Below the pieces are notes generated by a model that searched no databases, was not told where the DNA came from, and was given only the letters and a program-made list of their open reading frames with translations. From assembly GCA_052387955.1 (NCBI GenBank), contig JBQTIQ010000023.1, positions 1 to 64,000 of the forward strand: a stretch of 64,000 nucleotides of DNA. The letters are read 5' to 3'. This document shows, one piece after another, positions 44,501 to 51,719 of this stretch (its first letter is position 1; each line of letters begins with the position of its first letter). Position numbers and translations under genes: made by a program. Source of the DNA: JBQTIQ01 sp052387955 (GTDB lineage Bacteria; Actinomycetota; Acidimicrobiia; Acidimicrobiales; JACDCH01).

Positions 44501-44769
44501 GTCAGATCCCATCCCGTCACCCGATCCGCACCGTCGCGCACGTTGTAGACCGCCCCAAGGGACTCCCCCGACCCCGGATGGATCCCACCGAATAGCAGTG
44601 CCAGATCCTCGGCACGGACCTCCCCCTCGAGACCGGTGGCCGACGAGCCGCTCCCGACCCACTCGCCCGGCGACTCACCATGGCCCGCGTAGTAGTCCTC
44701 GATCCCAGCGGCCACCGTGTCCGTGTAGTAGGACACGGTGGCCGGGGTCACCTTCCCCCGGCTCAACAC
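41563..44769 (-). CDS. MobF/TrwC-type relaxase-helicase
   Basis: A 1068-residue protein combining an N-terminal relaxase (1-300) with a RecD-like helicase. Candidate nicking tyrosines are Tyr14/15 and Tyr26/27. The metal-binding His triad is His156, His167 and His169 in VHRSSRAGDPQLHTHVLVSG. WDLTFSAPKTVSGLWA is the family hallmark. The helicase has Walker A GPAGSGKS at 484-491, Walker B EVLVVDEASMV, and AATVHKAQGLTVDQA with GMTRGR near the end. GTG 44769 has GGAGG 6 nt upstream. A basic/acidic helical tail follows. It should nick the oriT of this element; the coupling protein and secretion genes are absent from the element. Confidence 0.93.
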   Translation of the reverse strand: MLSRGKVTPATVSYYTDTVAAGIEDYYAGHGESPGEWVGSGSSATGLEGEVRAEDLALLFGGIHPGSGESLGAVYNVRDGADRVTGWDLTFSAPKTVSGLWATAGARVGMEVREAHDAAVAAGLNFLEEHAAFARQGKAGVRQVDTNGYVAAAFVHRSSRAGDPQLHTHVLVSGRVRCREDGVWRALDSRGLHRQLKPAGMVYQAALRVELTARLGVAWGEVDRNGQAEIDGVPPAVRRLFSKRTSQVEPRAEELIADAEAKLGRPLTAKGRRRFYEVAVLETRPAKEHLGEGDEGLFDRWYSEAVQAGLDPDRWVVRVLDRPKLARQVNEGELVADVLEELPGSRSTWTRTDVIRHVARRCPVGLADADEARWWIETRADEMLLHPSIIRLAAPEPAAPAGLRRLDGRSVFERHNATRYTTQLTLAVEQQVLDIATQGREAGRGVADPAAVDAAIALGGLGDDQATAVGAVTQEGDTVAAVIGPAGSGKSRMMGAATRAWTTSGLPVRGLAVSAAAASVLEAETGLVSDTIAKFLHEQDRPDGPNPAWRVRPGEVLVVDEASMVASRDLARLVLLADQAEGKVVLVGDWAQLGAVEAGGLFRLLAQDHHVELTGIRRFGAEWERAASLRLRDRDPTVLDVYEHHGRVLGGDRAQIVDAAFAHWQHARSDGESIVLCASDHHTVDALARRCQAARITAGEVERDGVQAGEHCVGVGDEIVTTRNDRSLLTTRGAWVRNGDRWRITARHLDGSLTVEDLTGRGRLTLPGDYVADEVTLAYAATVHKAQGLTVDQAVLIADERTTAEALYVGMTRGRRSNTALVITDPLDLEHTPDPATPREVLAGALGRVSAEVSATETLRHVLAASESLAVLKPRLVNLDAQIRRDTPPDRTIELERLANRRNHMERHARPGRLTRTGREDRRILASLENQQAELEVAQQQRQEWIDAHADTFAYRTHLAEQVADRTTALGAAAIAEQPDHLLHLLGPAPDDPPERARWAQSAGRIEAYREEFGVEAAALGHRPLDGVQHREWDTSVHTIELTNRLDNLQQPDHSRDLSLEHDLGLEL

Positions 44770-45052
44770 CACCCACCTCCGACGAGGCGAACGGCCGCCG
44801 GGACGGCGGCCCTGGGTCCCGGCACCGCAGGGTGCCAATGTCTGCGCCCTGCTCGCGCTTCGCGTTGCTCGCGGTCCTCGGAGCCGGGCGAGTCGGCGGC
44901 CTCGCGACCGGCGGTCCGGCGTCCCACGCGGCGCGCGGGTGCTTGGCGCCCGGTTGCCTCGCTGCCGGGATGCCAGCTGCTCGCCGACTCCGCCATCGCG
45001 GCGCCCCGGGCAGCGCGAGACGGACGCCGCTCACGCGGGACCGCGTTCATGC
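44770..45052. other. 283-bp non-coding gap upstream of the relaxase gene
   Basis: No convincing gene is seen. GGCCGCC-GGGAC-GGCGGCC (44789-44807) is a short hairpin, and several GC-rich inverted motifs occur between 44860 and 44990. Origins of transfer of MobF elements often lie next to the relaxase gene, so this is one place to look for oriT. The sequence gives no direct proof. Confidence 0.3.
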
Positions 45053-45508
45053 TTACCCGCCCGCCGGGGCGTCGAACAACGACGCCTGCCGGCCGTCGAG
45101 AGCGCGGGCCCGTCGCTCCGCGCGGGGGGCCTTCACGCGGGCGCCGGCGTCGTGGTCGCCGTGTCGGGCGATCGCGGTGACCCCGCTGATCACATCGGCG
45201 TGCAACACATACAGGGAACGACCGAAGCATCCGCTATCGGGGTCGCGCCCGCTGCTCCGGGTGACGACGCCCCGGGCGATCAGCCGCCGTACGGCGTGCG
45301 CCGCGCAGTCCTTGCTGATCCCCACACCCTCGGCGATCCGACGGACATGCGTCTCGACCACCAAGGACTCGTCGCCGGCGGCGTCGAGGAACAGCTCCTC
45401 GAGGACCGTCCAGGCAGTCGGCCCGAGCTGACGGCGCAGCTCCCTCGCCGCGTCGGTCAGGACGAGATGGCGATCGGCGGACCGAGGCAGATCACTGGCC
45501 GCTGGCAC
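45053..45508 (-). CDS. winged helix-turn-helix protein of integrative element
   Basis: A 151-residue counterpart of the 557-964 protein. The helix-turn-helix region reads VRRIAEGVGISKDCAAHAVRRL with a wing segment GRDPDSGCFGRSLYVL, and it ends ARALDGRQASLFDAPAGG. The start is uncertain: GTG 45508 (used here) or ATG 45523, both overlapping the end of the excisionase-like gene. It lies between xis and the relaxase, the same order as at the left edge of the window. Confidence 0.6.
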   Translation of the reverse strand: MPAASDLPRSADRHLVLTDAARELRRQLGPTAWTVLEELFLDAAGDESLVVETHVRRIAEGVGISKDCAAHAVRRLIARGVVTRSSGRDPDSGCFGRSLYVLHADVISGVTAIARHGDHDAGARVKAPRAERRARALDGRQASLFDAPAGG

Positions 45509-45752
45509 GGACGCCGTCCCCATCGGGGCTGATGTCCAGCATCTGCCGCAGCGCGCTGCGCGGGACCCGCAGGTTTCGGCCCAGCACGACCACCGGCAGT
45601 CCGTGGCGTCCGTCTGTCTCGCGCCACTGGCGGGCCAGCTCGTACGCGGTACCCCGAGCAATGCGCAGGATCTCGGCGGCCTCCTCGACGGTGAGCACCT
45701 CGGGGAGCTCGTCGAGGACCGGTTGCGCCTTCACGACTCGAAGCTCAGCCAT
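45492..45752 (-). CDS. excisionase-like helix-turn-helix protein
   Basis: An 86-residue protein with the excisionase/MerR-type helix-turn-helix LTVEEAAEILRIARGTAYELA at residues about 20-40 and VPRSALRQML near the end. It parallels 967-1182. ATG 45752 is divergent from the Xre gene across a 77-bp control region. It probably promotes excision of the tRNA-Ala element together with the integrase at 47174. Confidence 0.75.
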   Translation of the reverse strand: MAELRVVKAQPVLDELPEVLTVEEAAEILRIARGTAYELARQWRETDGRHGLPVVVLGRNLRVPRSALRQMLDISPDGDGVRASGQ

Positions 45753-45797
45753 ATCTCCTCATCCCACCGGCCGAAACTACGACGGTGACATTCGCTC

Positions 45798-45841
45798 GTC
45801 AACTGATATATTGGAGGTGTGTGTACTAGTTGACACTCACG
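45798..45841. promoter_or_regulatory. operator-like inverted repeat at the xis/xre divergent promoters
   Basis: GTCAACT (45798-45804) and AGTTGAC (45828-45834) form a perfect 7-bp inverted repeat 23 bp apart, with the AT-rich TGATATATT between them as a likely -10 region. A CACTCACG copy begins at 45834. The half-site resembles GTTGTCAAC in the equivalent region at 1242-1250, consistent with binding by the Xre regulators. Confidence 0.5.
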
Positions 45842-46510
45842 AGCACTGACGGACACTCCCCGGAACGAGATATGCGCACCAAGACCTCCAAGAACGTCAC
45901 CCACCCGCCGGACGAACGGCCGTTTCTCGGCCTCACCCCCAACCAGGTGGTCGCCTTCAACCTCACCCGCGCCCGCGAGTGGAAGGGCTGGACCCAGGAC
46001 CAAGCCGCCGCTGCACTCGAGCCGTTCCTCGGCAAACGCTGGTCCAAGGCGAGCGTGTCCCAAGCCGAACGCTCCGTGGCCGGCCGGGTCATCCGCAACT
46101 TCGACGCCGACGAGATCGTCGCCTTCGCCCGCGCCTACGACCTCCCCATCACCTGGTTCTTCATGCCGCCGCAACCTTGGACCGACCAGCCCGGCCAACC
46201 CGTCACGCTCGGCACCCCCGACGCCGAGCAGAGTGGCACCGCGCTCGCCGAGCTCATCGACCTCGTTTTCGGTGACGAGGAGCAACAGGCGCTGTTGGCG
46301 CTGCGACTCGACGCTTTCCTCGACCAGCTAGGCGGCGGACCGGTCACCGCCGCGCAGGAGCGCGTCAGGGGACTCGTCCGCCAGCGTATTGACGCGCTGG
46401 TCCGCGACTCGTTCCGCGACCTCGGTCGCTGGCAGACCCAGCTGCGCAGTCTCGCCAACCAGCTGGAGGACCTGGAGACACGCGCACGAGTCGAACCCGA
46501 CAAGTCGTAG
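45830..46510 (+). CDS. Xre-family regulator of the tRNA-Ala element
   Basis: A 226-residue regulator homologous to 1277-1969: an Xre helix-turn-helix (LTRAREWKGWTQDQAAAALE, then ASVSQAERS) and LPITWFFMPPQPW. The C-terminal half has an acidic region (LIDLVFGDEEQQALLALRL) and a helical end. The start is TTG 45830 or, equally plausibly, ATG 45872; neither has a strong Shine-Dalgarno. It is divergent from xis. Unlike the first element it is not fused to the integrase operon: it converges on the genes downstream of the integrase. Confidence 0.75.
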   Translation: MTLTSTDGHSPERDMRTKTSKNVTHPPDERPFLGLTPNQVVAFNLTRAREWKGWTQDQAAAALEPFLGKRWSKASVSQAERSVAGRVIRNFDADEIVAFARAYDLPITWFFMPPQPWTDQPGQPVTLGTPDAEQSGTALAELIDLVFGDEEQQALLALRLDAFLDQLGGGPVTAAQERVRGLVRQRIDALVRDSFRDLGRWQTQLRSLANQLEDLETRARVEPDKS

Positions 46511-46515
46511 TGCGG

Positions 46516-46803
46516 TCAGGTCGTGGCAGGTTGGTCGCGCAGGAGGGTCCGATGTGCTGCGACTGGACCAGGGAGCACGGCCACCAGCACGACGCCATCG
46601 TCACCAATGGAGACCACGCGGGCCACGGCCGGGTCCGAGTCCTCGTTGCCGACGACCACATGCGCGCCAACTCGAAGGACTACGCCGGGGCTGGTATTTC
46701 GCACCGACGTGTGCGTGAGGCCGTCTCCGTCCGTGCGGAGGTAGTCAACCCAGAGATCCCACGTCATGACGCGTCCATCGTACGTCGATTGCTCCGAGAC
46801 CAT
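46516..46803 (-). CDS. small hypothetical protein, third gene of integrase operon
   Basis: A 95-residue protein, mostly beta (VVLRVGAHVVVGNEDSDPAVARVVSI), suggesting a small barrel (SH3- or OB-like). ATG 46803 overlaps the stop of the preceding gene by 1 bp, and the two follow the integrase. Its stop lies 5 bp from the end of the convergent Xre gene. Function unknown. Confidence 0.55.
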   Translation of the reverse strand: MVSEQSTYDGRVMTWDLWVDYLRTDGDGLTHTSVRNTSPGVVLRVGAHVVVGNEDSDPAVARVVSIGDDGVVLVAVLPGPVAAHRTLLRDQPATT

Positions 46804-47177
46804 CACGTGCGTCCCGGGTTCTGCAGGGCCGGGTCGAAGCATCGATCTAGTCGCCGCAGCGTGGCGTCGTCGAGGTCCGGCAGAACGATGTCGTAGTGCG
46901 GTCGATCGAGCGTCGGGATGAGCGGGAACCCTTCGCTCCGCAGACGCCCGACGGTTGACAGCCGGACCTTGCCGTACCGAACGAGGAACGGGTCCGCAGC
47001 GCACAACTCCTCGACATCAGCATCCAGCGCTAGAAACACAGACACGGCGTAGATCCCCAGCTCCTCATGAGCGTCGGTTGCCGTGCGCCGCACGAACTCA
47101 CCCGTCATCTCGCCGCCGCGGATCACCACGACGGTGTCGTCGGGCGGCTCCTCGGCACGCAGCACGATGGGGTTCAT
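46803..47177 (-). CDS. hypothetical protein, second gene of integrase operon
   Basis: A 124-residue soluble protein starting MNPIVLRAEEPPDDTVVVIRG. Mixed alpha/beta with ELGIYAVSVFLALDADVEEL and HYDIVLPDLDDATLRRLDRCF. ATG 47177 overlaps the integrase stop by 4 bp. The tight coupling of two small genes to an integrase suggests an accessory or a stability (toxin-antitoxin-like) function, but I recognise neither family. Confidence 0.6.
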   Translation of the reverse strand: MNPIVLRAEEPPDDTVVVIRGGEMTGEFVRRTATDAHEELGIYAVSVFLALDADVEELCAADPFLVRYGKVRLSTVGRLRSEGFPLIPTLDRPHYDIVLPDLDDATLRRLDRCFDPALQNPGRT

Positions 47178-48355
47178 TCGGACACCGCATCGGACGCGGC
47201 GCTGCCTCGGTCGAGCAGGCGGTTCCACGCCTCGATGGCGTGGGGGATCGACGGGCGAACGGCATGGCGGTAGCCCTCGGTGGTGCGGGTGTCGACGTGG
47301 CCCGCGAGGTCGGCCACCTTCACGAGGTCGTCGAGTTGGTCCGCAACCAGCGACACGAACGAGTGGCGCAGCTCGTACGTGGTCCACTCGCCGCCCAGCT
47401 CCGCGCGCTCGCAGAGCTGCTTGAACGCGCGGCGCAGGTTGGAGATCGCCATCGGGGTTCCGTTGCGGGTGCCGAACACAAACCCGTCGTCGTCATAGAG
47501 GCCGAGCATCCGCGACTCCTCCCGATGTCGGCCCAGCGCAGCTACGAGCAGCGGGTGGAGCCCGATGCGCCGCTTGCCGCGCTCGGTCTTCGGCGGTCCC
47601 TGGCCGACGTACCGCTTCCGGACCTCCATGGCCCGCTCGGCCACCTCGATGGTCGGCTCGTCGGAGTCGAGATCGACGAAGCACCAGCGCAGGCCAGCCA
47701 GCTCGCCCGGCCGGAGTCCACACATGAGCGCTGTGAGCCACATGGCCGGACGTGGATCGGCGGGGATGGCGTCGGTGAGAAGCCGTTGAGCCTGCTCGAT
47801 AGTGAAGCTCTTGCGCGGCTTCGACGGCTTGCGAGCCGGAAGCAGGACGTCGGCTGCTGGATTGCGCTTGATCCGGCGCTGGCGCACAGCGTGCTGGCAG
47901 GCCTGGTTGAGGTAGTTCCACGATCGGTCGATCGTGCTGGTCGACTTCCCGGCCGCGTCCATGGCGCTGAAGACCTTCTCGAGGCGCTCAGTGGTCGTCC
48001 TGTCGACCCACAGCGGTCCGATCGCGGGGCGGACGTTGGAGCCGAGCAGCTGGCGGGCGTTCTCGATCGTTGCCTGCGCCTTTACGCGGACATGGCGTGA
48101 CTTCCTCGACGGCGCCACGTTCGGGCAGTCCGCCTCGAACCAAGCGTCGATGACCTCGTTGAAGGTGAGAGACCGCTGCCGGCGCGCCCCAGGGTCGATG
48201 GCCTGCGCGCGCAGAGCCAGCAGCTCATCGAGATCGTGCTGGGCGTCGGCCTTGTCGGCGCGCTCGACCTTTCGCCGCGAGCCGTCGGGGAACCGCACCC
48301 AGGCCATCCAGCGCTCGTTGCGCTCGTTCCACCGCACCGACGGCCGTTGCGCCAT
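47174..48355 (-). CDS. tyrosine integrase of the tRNA-Ala element
   Basis: A 393-residue recombinase. The N-terminal arm-binding region is RWNERNERWMAWVRFPDGSR, then a core-binding domain. The catalytic part has Arg in CGLRPGELAGLRW, Lys in GPPKTERGKRR, the His/Arg of YELRHSFVSL, GH in LAGHVDTRTT and nucleophile Tyr362 (TTEGYRHAV). It reads inward from attR, the usual arrangement for tRNA-targeting elements. It is not closely similar to the integrase at 1969-3360, which carries a different insertion. It heads a three-gene operon. Confidence 0.94.
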   Translation of the reverse strand: MAQRPSVRWNERNERWMAWVRFPDGSRRKVERADKADAQHDLDELLALRAQAIDPGARRQRSLTFNEVIDAWFEADCPNVAPSRKSRHVRVKAQATIENARQLLGSNVRPAIGPLWVDRTTTERLEKVFSAMDAAGKSTSTIDRSWNYLNQACQHAVRQRRIKRNPAADVLLPARKPSKPRKSFTIEQAQRLLTDAIPADPRPAMWLTALMCGLRPGELAGLRWCFVDLDSDEPTIEVAERAMEVRKRYVGQGPPKTERGKRRIGLHPLLVAALGRHREESRMLGLYDDDGFVFGTRNGTPMAISNLRRAFKQLCERAELGGEWTTYELRHSFVSLVADQLDDLVKVADLAGHVDTRTTEGYRHAVRPSIPHAIEAWNRLLDRGSAASDAVSE

Positions 48356-48364
48356 CTCGCACCT

Positions 48365-48411
48365 CCGACGTAGCCACCGATGAAAAGGCTACGTCAAGGT
48401 GGCTACGTCGG
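48365..48411. promoter_or_regulatory. inverted and direct GGCTACGTC repeats upstream of the integrase
   Basis: CCGACGTAGCCACC (48365-48378) and GGTGGCTACGTCGG (48398-48411) are perfect 14-bp inverted repeats 19 bp apart. A further GGCTACGTCA lies between them at 48387. The same motif recurs at 26579 and 26591 near attL. The block covers the integrase promoter region, so it may serve both as arm-type attachment sites and as autoregulatory operator. Confidence 0.6.
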
Positions 48412-48464
48412 TCCAGCACCCTAAGGCCCATCGTGCCATTTAGGCACTCTGACCTGGACTTTCC

Positions 48465-48513
48465 TGGTGGAGACGATGGGACTCGAACCCACGACCCCCT
48501 GCTTGCAAAGCAG
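48465..48513. repeat. attR: 49-bp repeat within tRNA-Ala
   Basis: Identical to 26356-26404. It spans the tRNA 3' end with CCA through the 3' side of the anticodon stem-loop. The crossover must lie within it; the anticodon loop region at 48500-48513 is the usual place. Confidence 0.95.
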
Positions 48514-48541
48514 GTGCTCTAGCCAACTGAGCTACGTCCCC
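48465..48541 (-). tRNA. tRNA-Ala(TGC), integration target
   Basis: A complete 77-nt tRNA with encoded CCA. The acceptor GGGGACG pairs with CGTCTCC and includes the G3:U70 pair, the alanine identity element. The anticodon arm is CCTGC-TTTGCAA-GCAGG with TGC. The T arm has GGTTCGAGTCC. The mobile element replaced the original downstream sequence but restored the 3' end, so the gene should be functional. In Mycobacterium alaT directly follows ileT; here the tRNA-Ile is 13 kb away. Confidence 0.97.
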
Positions 48542-49268
48542 GGAGGGACTTCAGTTGTAGCCGATGACGGGCCTACGACCAGGAGCGGTTGAGGCGACGC
48601 CGGCGCCGGCGAGGGCGAGGTTCAGTGGGCGGCTCCACCCTCGCCGGCTCCGAAGTTGGTGTGATCGGCGGCGACTCCGTTGTCGACAGGATCGTCCACC
48701 CCGGGGAGGGCATGAGCGACGGAAACGGCGTCGCCGTGACTGGCTGCACCCGTTCGTTGCGCCGTTGTCTCGGCCGGGGCTCGGAGGTTGCCCGGCTGGG
48801 ACGACGGGCCGGCTGGCGCCCCGACGGCCGGGCGCTCGGTGGGAGGAGTCACCGGGGCCTGGCCGTCGCAGCCCGGGTTCGTCAGCCGGTAGGGCGGTCG
48901 TTGGCCCAACGCTCGGGCCGGGCCCGGCCGTGGGTGTCGACACGGACCACGACGACGTCGACCGGGTTGCGGCCCCGGCCCGATACCAGCCGGCCGAGGA
49001 GGGCGGCCACAGGGACGCTGGCAGCCGCCCACAGCACCATCGAGGTCGTCATTCCTTCGCCTCTTGCCGGGTCATGCTCATCGGTCCCCATCGCCATCTC
49101 TCGACCGCGACGACCTCGTCACGGGTTGCACGGGTCGCAACCGATGAGCGAAATTGGGTCCTCCTGGCTGATTCGCTCGCAAGCTCACTCATTGGCACAG
49201 GGTGGGGCACAACGGCTTCGCCGACCATGGCTCGCTCGCCCCATTTTCCTCTTCCGTCTGGACTAGTC
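48542..49268. other. 727-bp interval mostly without clear genes
   Basis: Between tRNA-Ala and prfC. Low-complexity Pro/Arg/Gly-rich frames occur on both strands but none has convincing codon structure. One small open frame with a membrane helix (48882-49052) is listed separately. The right part (49100-49260) is less GC-rich and could hold the promoter of that frame. No RNA gene was recognised. Confidence 0.4.
48882..49052 (-). CDS. possible small membrane protein
   Basis: A 56-residue open frame beginning MTTSMVLWAAASVPVAALLG, a plausible membrane helix, followed by a basic and Pro-poor tail (DVVVVRVDTHGRARPERW). No recognised family, and no second line of support beyond composition. It may be spurious. 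Confidence 0.3.
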   Translation of the reverse strand: MTTSMVLWAAASVPVAALLGRLVSGRGRNPVDVVVVRVDTHGRARPERWANDRPTG

Positions 49269-50849
49269 CTAGGCGCCTTCGGCGACCAACCGGTCGAGGG
49301 TCAGGCCGGGGTTGTCGATCTCGACCCGGGCCAGCCAGTAGGGGCTCTCGAACAGGGCCAGCAACGCCCCGTCGGAGCGCTGCAGCACGGCCACGCCGGT
49401 CATCGACGACAGCTCCGGCGCCGAGGCCGCGTCGGTCCTGCGGGCGACCTTGTAGCCGGTGTGGGACAACTCGACCGGGGCGCCGAACTCGTTGGCCAGC
49501 CGGTGCTCGGCGACGTCGAACTGCATCGGGCCCACCGCCGCCAGCATCGGCGCCTGGTCGCCCAGGTGTGGGTCGCGCAGCACCTGGACCACGCCTTCCT
49601 CGTCGAGCTGGGCGATGCCCTTTCGGAACTGCTTGAACCGGCCCGTGTCCTTGACCCGGGCGACGGCGAAATGCTCGGGCGCGAAGCTCGGGATCCGGGC
49701 GAACACGACCAGTTCGTCAGCCCACAACGTGTCGCCGACCCGGACGTCGTTGGCGTTGACGAGGCCGATCACGTCGCCCGGGTAGGCCTCGTCGATGGTC
49801 TCGCGGTCCTGGCCGAAGACCGAGTGGACGTACTTGGTGGCGAAGGGACGACCGGTCGGGCCATGGGTGACGACCATCCCCCGCTCGAACCTGCCGCTGC
49901 ACACCCGAAGGAAGGCGATGCGATCGCGGTGCGCCGGGTCCATGTTGGCCTGGACCTTGAACACGAAACCCGAGAAGGGGTCGTCGAGGTCGCGGGGCTT
50001 GCCGTCCTCGTCGTGGCGCCGCGACGGTGGCGGGGCCAGGTCGACGACGGCGTCGAGCAGCAGGCGCACACCGAAGTTGGTCAGGGCCGACCCGAAGAAC
50101 ACCGGTGTCGAGATCCCGGCCCGGAACAGGTCGAGGTCATGGCTGGCCCCGACCGCCTCGAGCAGCTCCAGTTCCTCCTGCGCCGCCAGCCAGGCCGAGC
50201 CTTCCTCGACGGCGGCCCGAGCGGGGTCGACCAGCTCTTCGGGAGCTTCGGTCGCGCCTCGAGCGGTGCGGGTGTAGCGCCAGTAGGAGCCGTCGCGGCG
50301 ATCGACGACGCCCCGGAAGTCGCCCGGGAACCCTACCGGCCACGTCACCGGGGTGGCTGGCACGCCGAGCTGTTGTTCGATCTCGTCCAGGAGTTCGAGC
50401 GGGAGGCGCCCCGGCCGGTCGTACTTGTTGAGGAACGAGAGCAGAGGGAGGCCCCGGTCGCGGCAGACCTCGAACAACTTGAGGGTCTGGGGCTCGATGC
50501 CCTTGGCGATGTCGAGGACCATGATGGCGGCGTCGGCGGCCGCCAGTACCCGGTAGGTGTCCTCGGAGAAGTCGCGGTGCCCGGGCGTGTCCAGCAGGTT
50601 CAGGGCGTGGCCCCGGTACGGGAACTGCAGCACCGTCGACGAGATCGAGATGCCCCGCTTCTGCTCCAGCTCCATCCAGTCCGACGCCGCTCGGCGACGG
50701 GCTCCCCTGGCCTTGACCGCCCCGGCTTCCTGCAATGCCCCGCCGTAGAGCAGGAACTTCTCGGTGAGGGTCGTCTTGCCGGCATCGGGGTGGCTGATGA
50801 TCGCGAACGTGCGGCGACGCTCGGCCTCGGCTGACGGCAGGTTGACCAC
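49269..50849 (-). CDS. prfC: peptide chain release factor 3
   Basis: A 526-residue translational GTPase that recycles RF1/RF2 from the ribosome. It has the P-loop ISHPDAGKTTLTEK, the switch I region RGISISSTVLQF, the G3 motif LLDTPGHRDFSEDTYR and the G4 motif LNKYDRPGR. GDFRGVVDRRDG and VGPMQFDVAEHRL are RF3-specific, separating it from EF-G. The length is normal. It stands alone, with 12 bp to the lipoprotein gene upstream on the minus strand's opposite side. Confidence 0.95.
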   Translation of the reverse strand: MVNLPSAEAERRRTFAIISHPDAGKTTLTEKFLLYGGALQEAGAVKARGARRRAASDWMELEQKRGISISSTVLQFPYRGHALNLLDTPGHRDFSEDTYRVLAAADAAIMVLDIAKGIEPQTLKLFEVCRDRGLPLLSFLNKYDRPGRLPLELLDEIEQQLGVPATPVTWPVGFPGDFRGVVDRRDGSYWRYTRTARGATEAPEELVDPARAAVEEGSAWLAAQEELELLEAVGASHDLDLFRAGISTPVFFGSALTNFGVRLLLDAVVDLAPPPSRRHDEDGKPRDLDDPFSGFVFKVQANMDPAHRDRIAFLRVCSGRFERGMVVTHGPTGRPFATKYVHSVFGQDRETIDEAYPGDVIGLVNANDVRVGDTLWADELVVFARIPSFAPEHFAVARVKDTGRFKQFRKGIAQLDEEGVVQVLRDPHLGDQAPMLAAVGPMQFDVAEHRLANEFGAPVELSHTGYKVARRTDAASAPELSSMTGVAVLQRSDGALLALFESPYWLARVEIDNPGLTLDRLVAEGA

Positions 50850-50861
50850 GAACGGACCAGT

Positions 50862-51719
50862 CTACGAAGACGGCAACGTCGTGAGCCTGGTCACCACGTC
50901 GGCCCGCGCCCGGATCACCAGGGCGTAGGTCACGTCGAGGACGACGTCGAGCTGGACCGCCAGGCTACGCTCCACCGAGTAGTAGGTGACCAGGCGCCCG
51001 GTACCGACCACGTCCCCGCCGAAGGTGATGTCGCTGCGGACCACCGTGACGGGGACCGGCTGGCCGGCGACGGTGACCGTCTCGGTGCCGGTGACGGTCG
51101 CGTCCAGGCGCAGGGTGGTGAGCCCGTCGGCCGAGGCCGCCTCCCACGACCATGCCGTCCCCGGCGAATGGTCGGCGGGGACATAGGGAACGGGGACAGC
51201 CGGTCGGAACGTCCTGCCGGTGCTCCCTGCGGTCAGGTCCACCAACACCAGCTGGACCTCGTCGTGCAGATAGCGCAGCACCAACTGGAGCTCACCCAGC
51301 CCCGCCGGGGTCCGTACCCGCCTCTCGGCGAAAGAGACCGGCTCGATCACCACCGTGCCGAGAAAGTCGATGGCCCACACCGAGCCGTTGATGTCGCCGC
51401 TGCCGGTGACCGGCCGGGTACAGCCCTGGGCCCGGCACCACCAGGTCGGTACCGGGCGGCGGCGGGGTACCCGTCGCGTGCCCGTCGGAGACGGTGGCAG
51501 TGCCGGCACCGCGGGATCTCCCGGCGCCGGGACCACCCCGGCGTCCGGGCCAGGCGCCGACGATGCCTCGGCGGCAGGCGCGGTCGACGGCGCCGACGTC
51601 GTGGCCCCCCCGTCGCTGACGGCACGGTCCGTGCCCCCACCCGAACAGGCCGATACCAGCGCGGCGGTGACCAACGCTCCCACCAGGCGCCGGCCGGCCC
51701 GGCGCCGGGCGTTACACAT
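50862..51719 (-). CDS. predicted lipoprotein
   Basis: A 285-residue secreted protein. Residues 1-25 form a lipoprotein signal peptide with lipobox LVSAC (Cys25), followed by a disordered Ser/Ala/Pro-rich stretch to about residue 85. The globular part is beta-rich (VTGTETVTVAGQPVPVTVV, then VVRSDITFGGDVVGTGRLVTYY). Two cysteines (WWCRAQGC) could form a disulfide. Its ATG overlaps the end of the serine hydrolase gene by 8 bp, so the two are co-translated. Function unknown. Confidence 0.75.
   Translation of the reverse strand: MCNARRRAGRRLVGALVTAALVSACSGGGTDRAVSDGGATTSAPSTAPAAEASSAPGPDAGVVPAPGDPAVPALPPSPTGTRRVPRRRPVPTWWCRAQGCTRPVTGSGDINGSVWAIDFLGTVVIEPVSFAERRVRTPAGLGELQLVLRYLHDEVQLVLVDLTAGSTGRTFRPAVPVPYVPADHSPGTAWSWEAASADGLTTLRLDATVTGTETVTVAGQPVPVTVVRSDITFGGDVVGTGRLVTYYSVERSLAVQLDVVLDVTYALVIRARADVVTRLTTLPSS

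Larger units (their letters stand above)
26356..48513. mobile_element. 22-kb integrative and mobilizable element in tRNA-Ala
   Basis: The interval is bounded by a perfect 49-bp direct repeat identical to the 3' part of tRNA-Ala, complete at the right (48465-48541) and truncated at the left. A tyrosine integrase reads away from attR, and Xis-like, Xre-like and MobF relaxase genes lie inside. Cargo is kdpFABCDE and a six-gene chr-type cluster. No VirB/VirD4-like transfer genes were seen, so it appears mobilizable rather than self-transmissible. Removal would rejoin tRNA-Ala directly to the bases left of 26356. Confidence 0.9.

Noticed and set aside
48551..49266. Long open frames on both strands between tRNA-Ala and prfC
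   Set aside because: They are low-complexity Pro/Arg/Gly-rich translations without family similarity or start signals, typical of GC-rich shadow frames.
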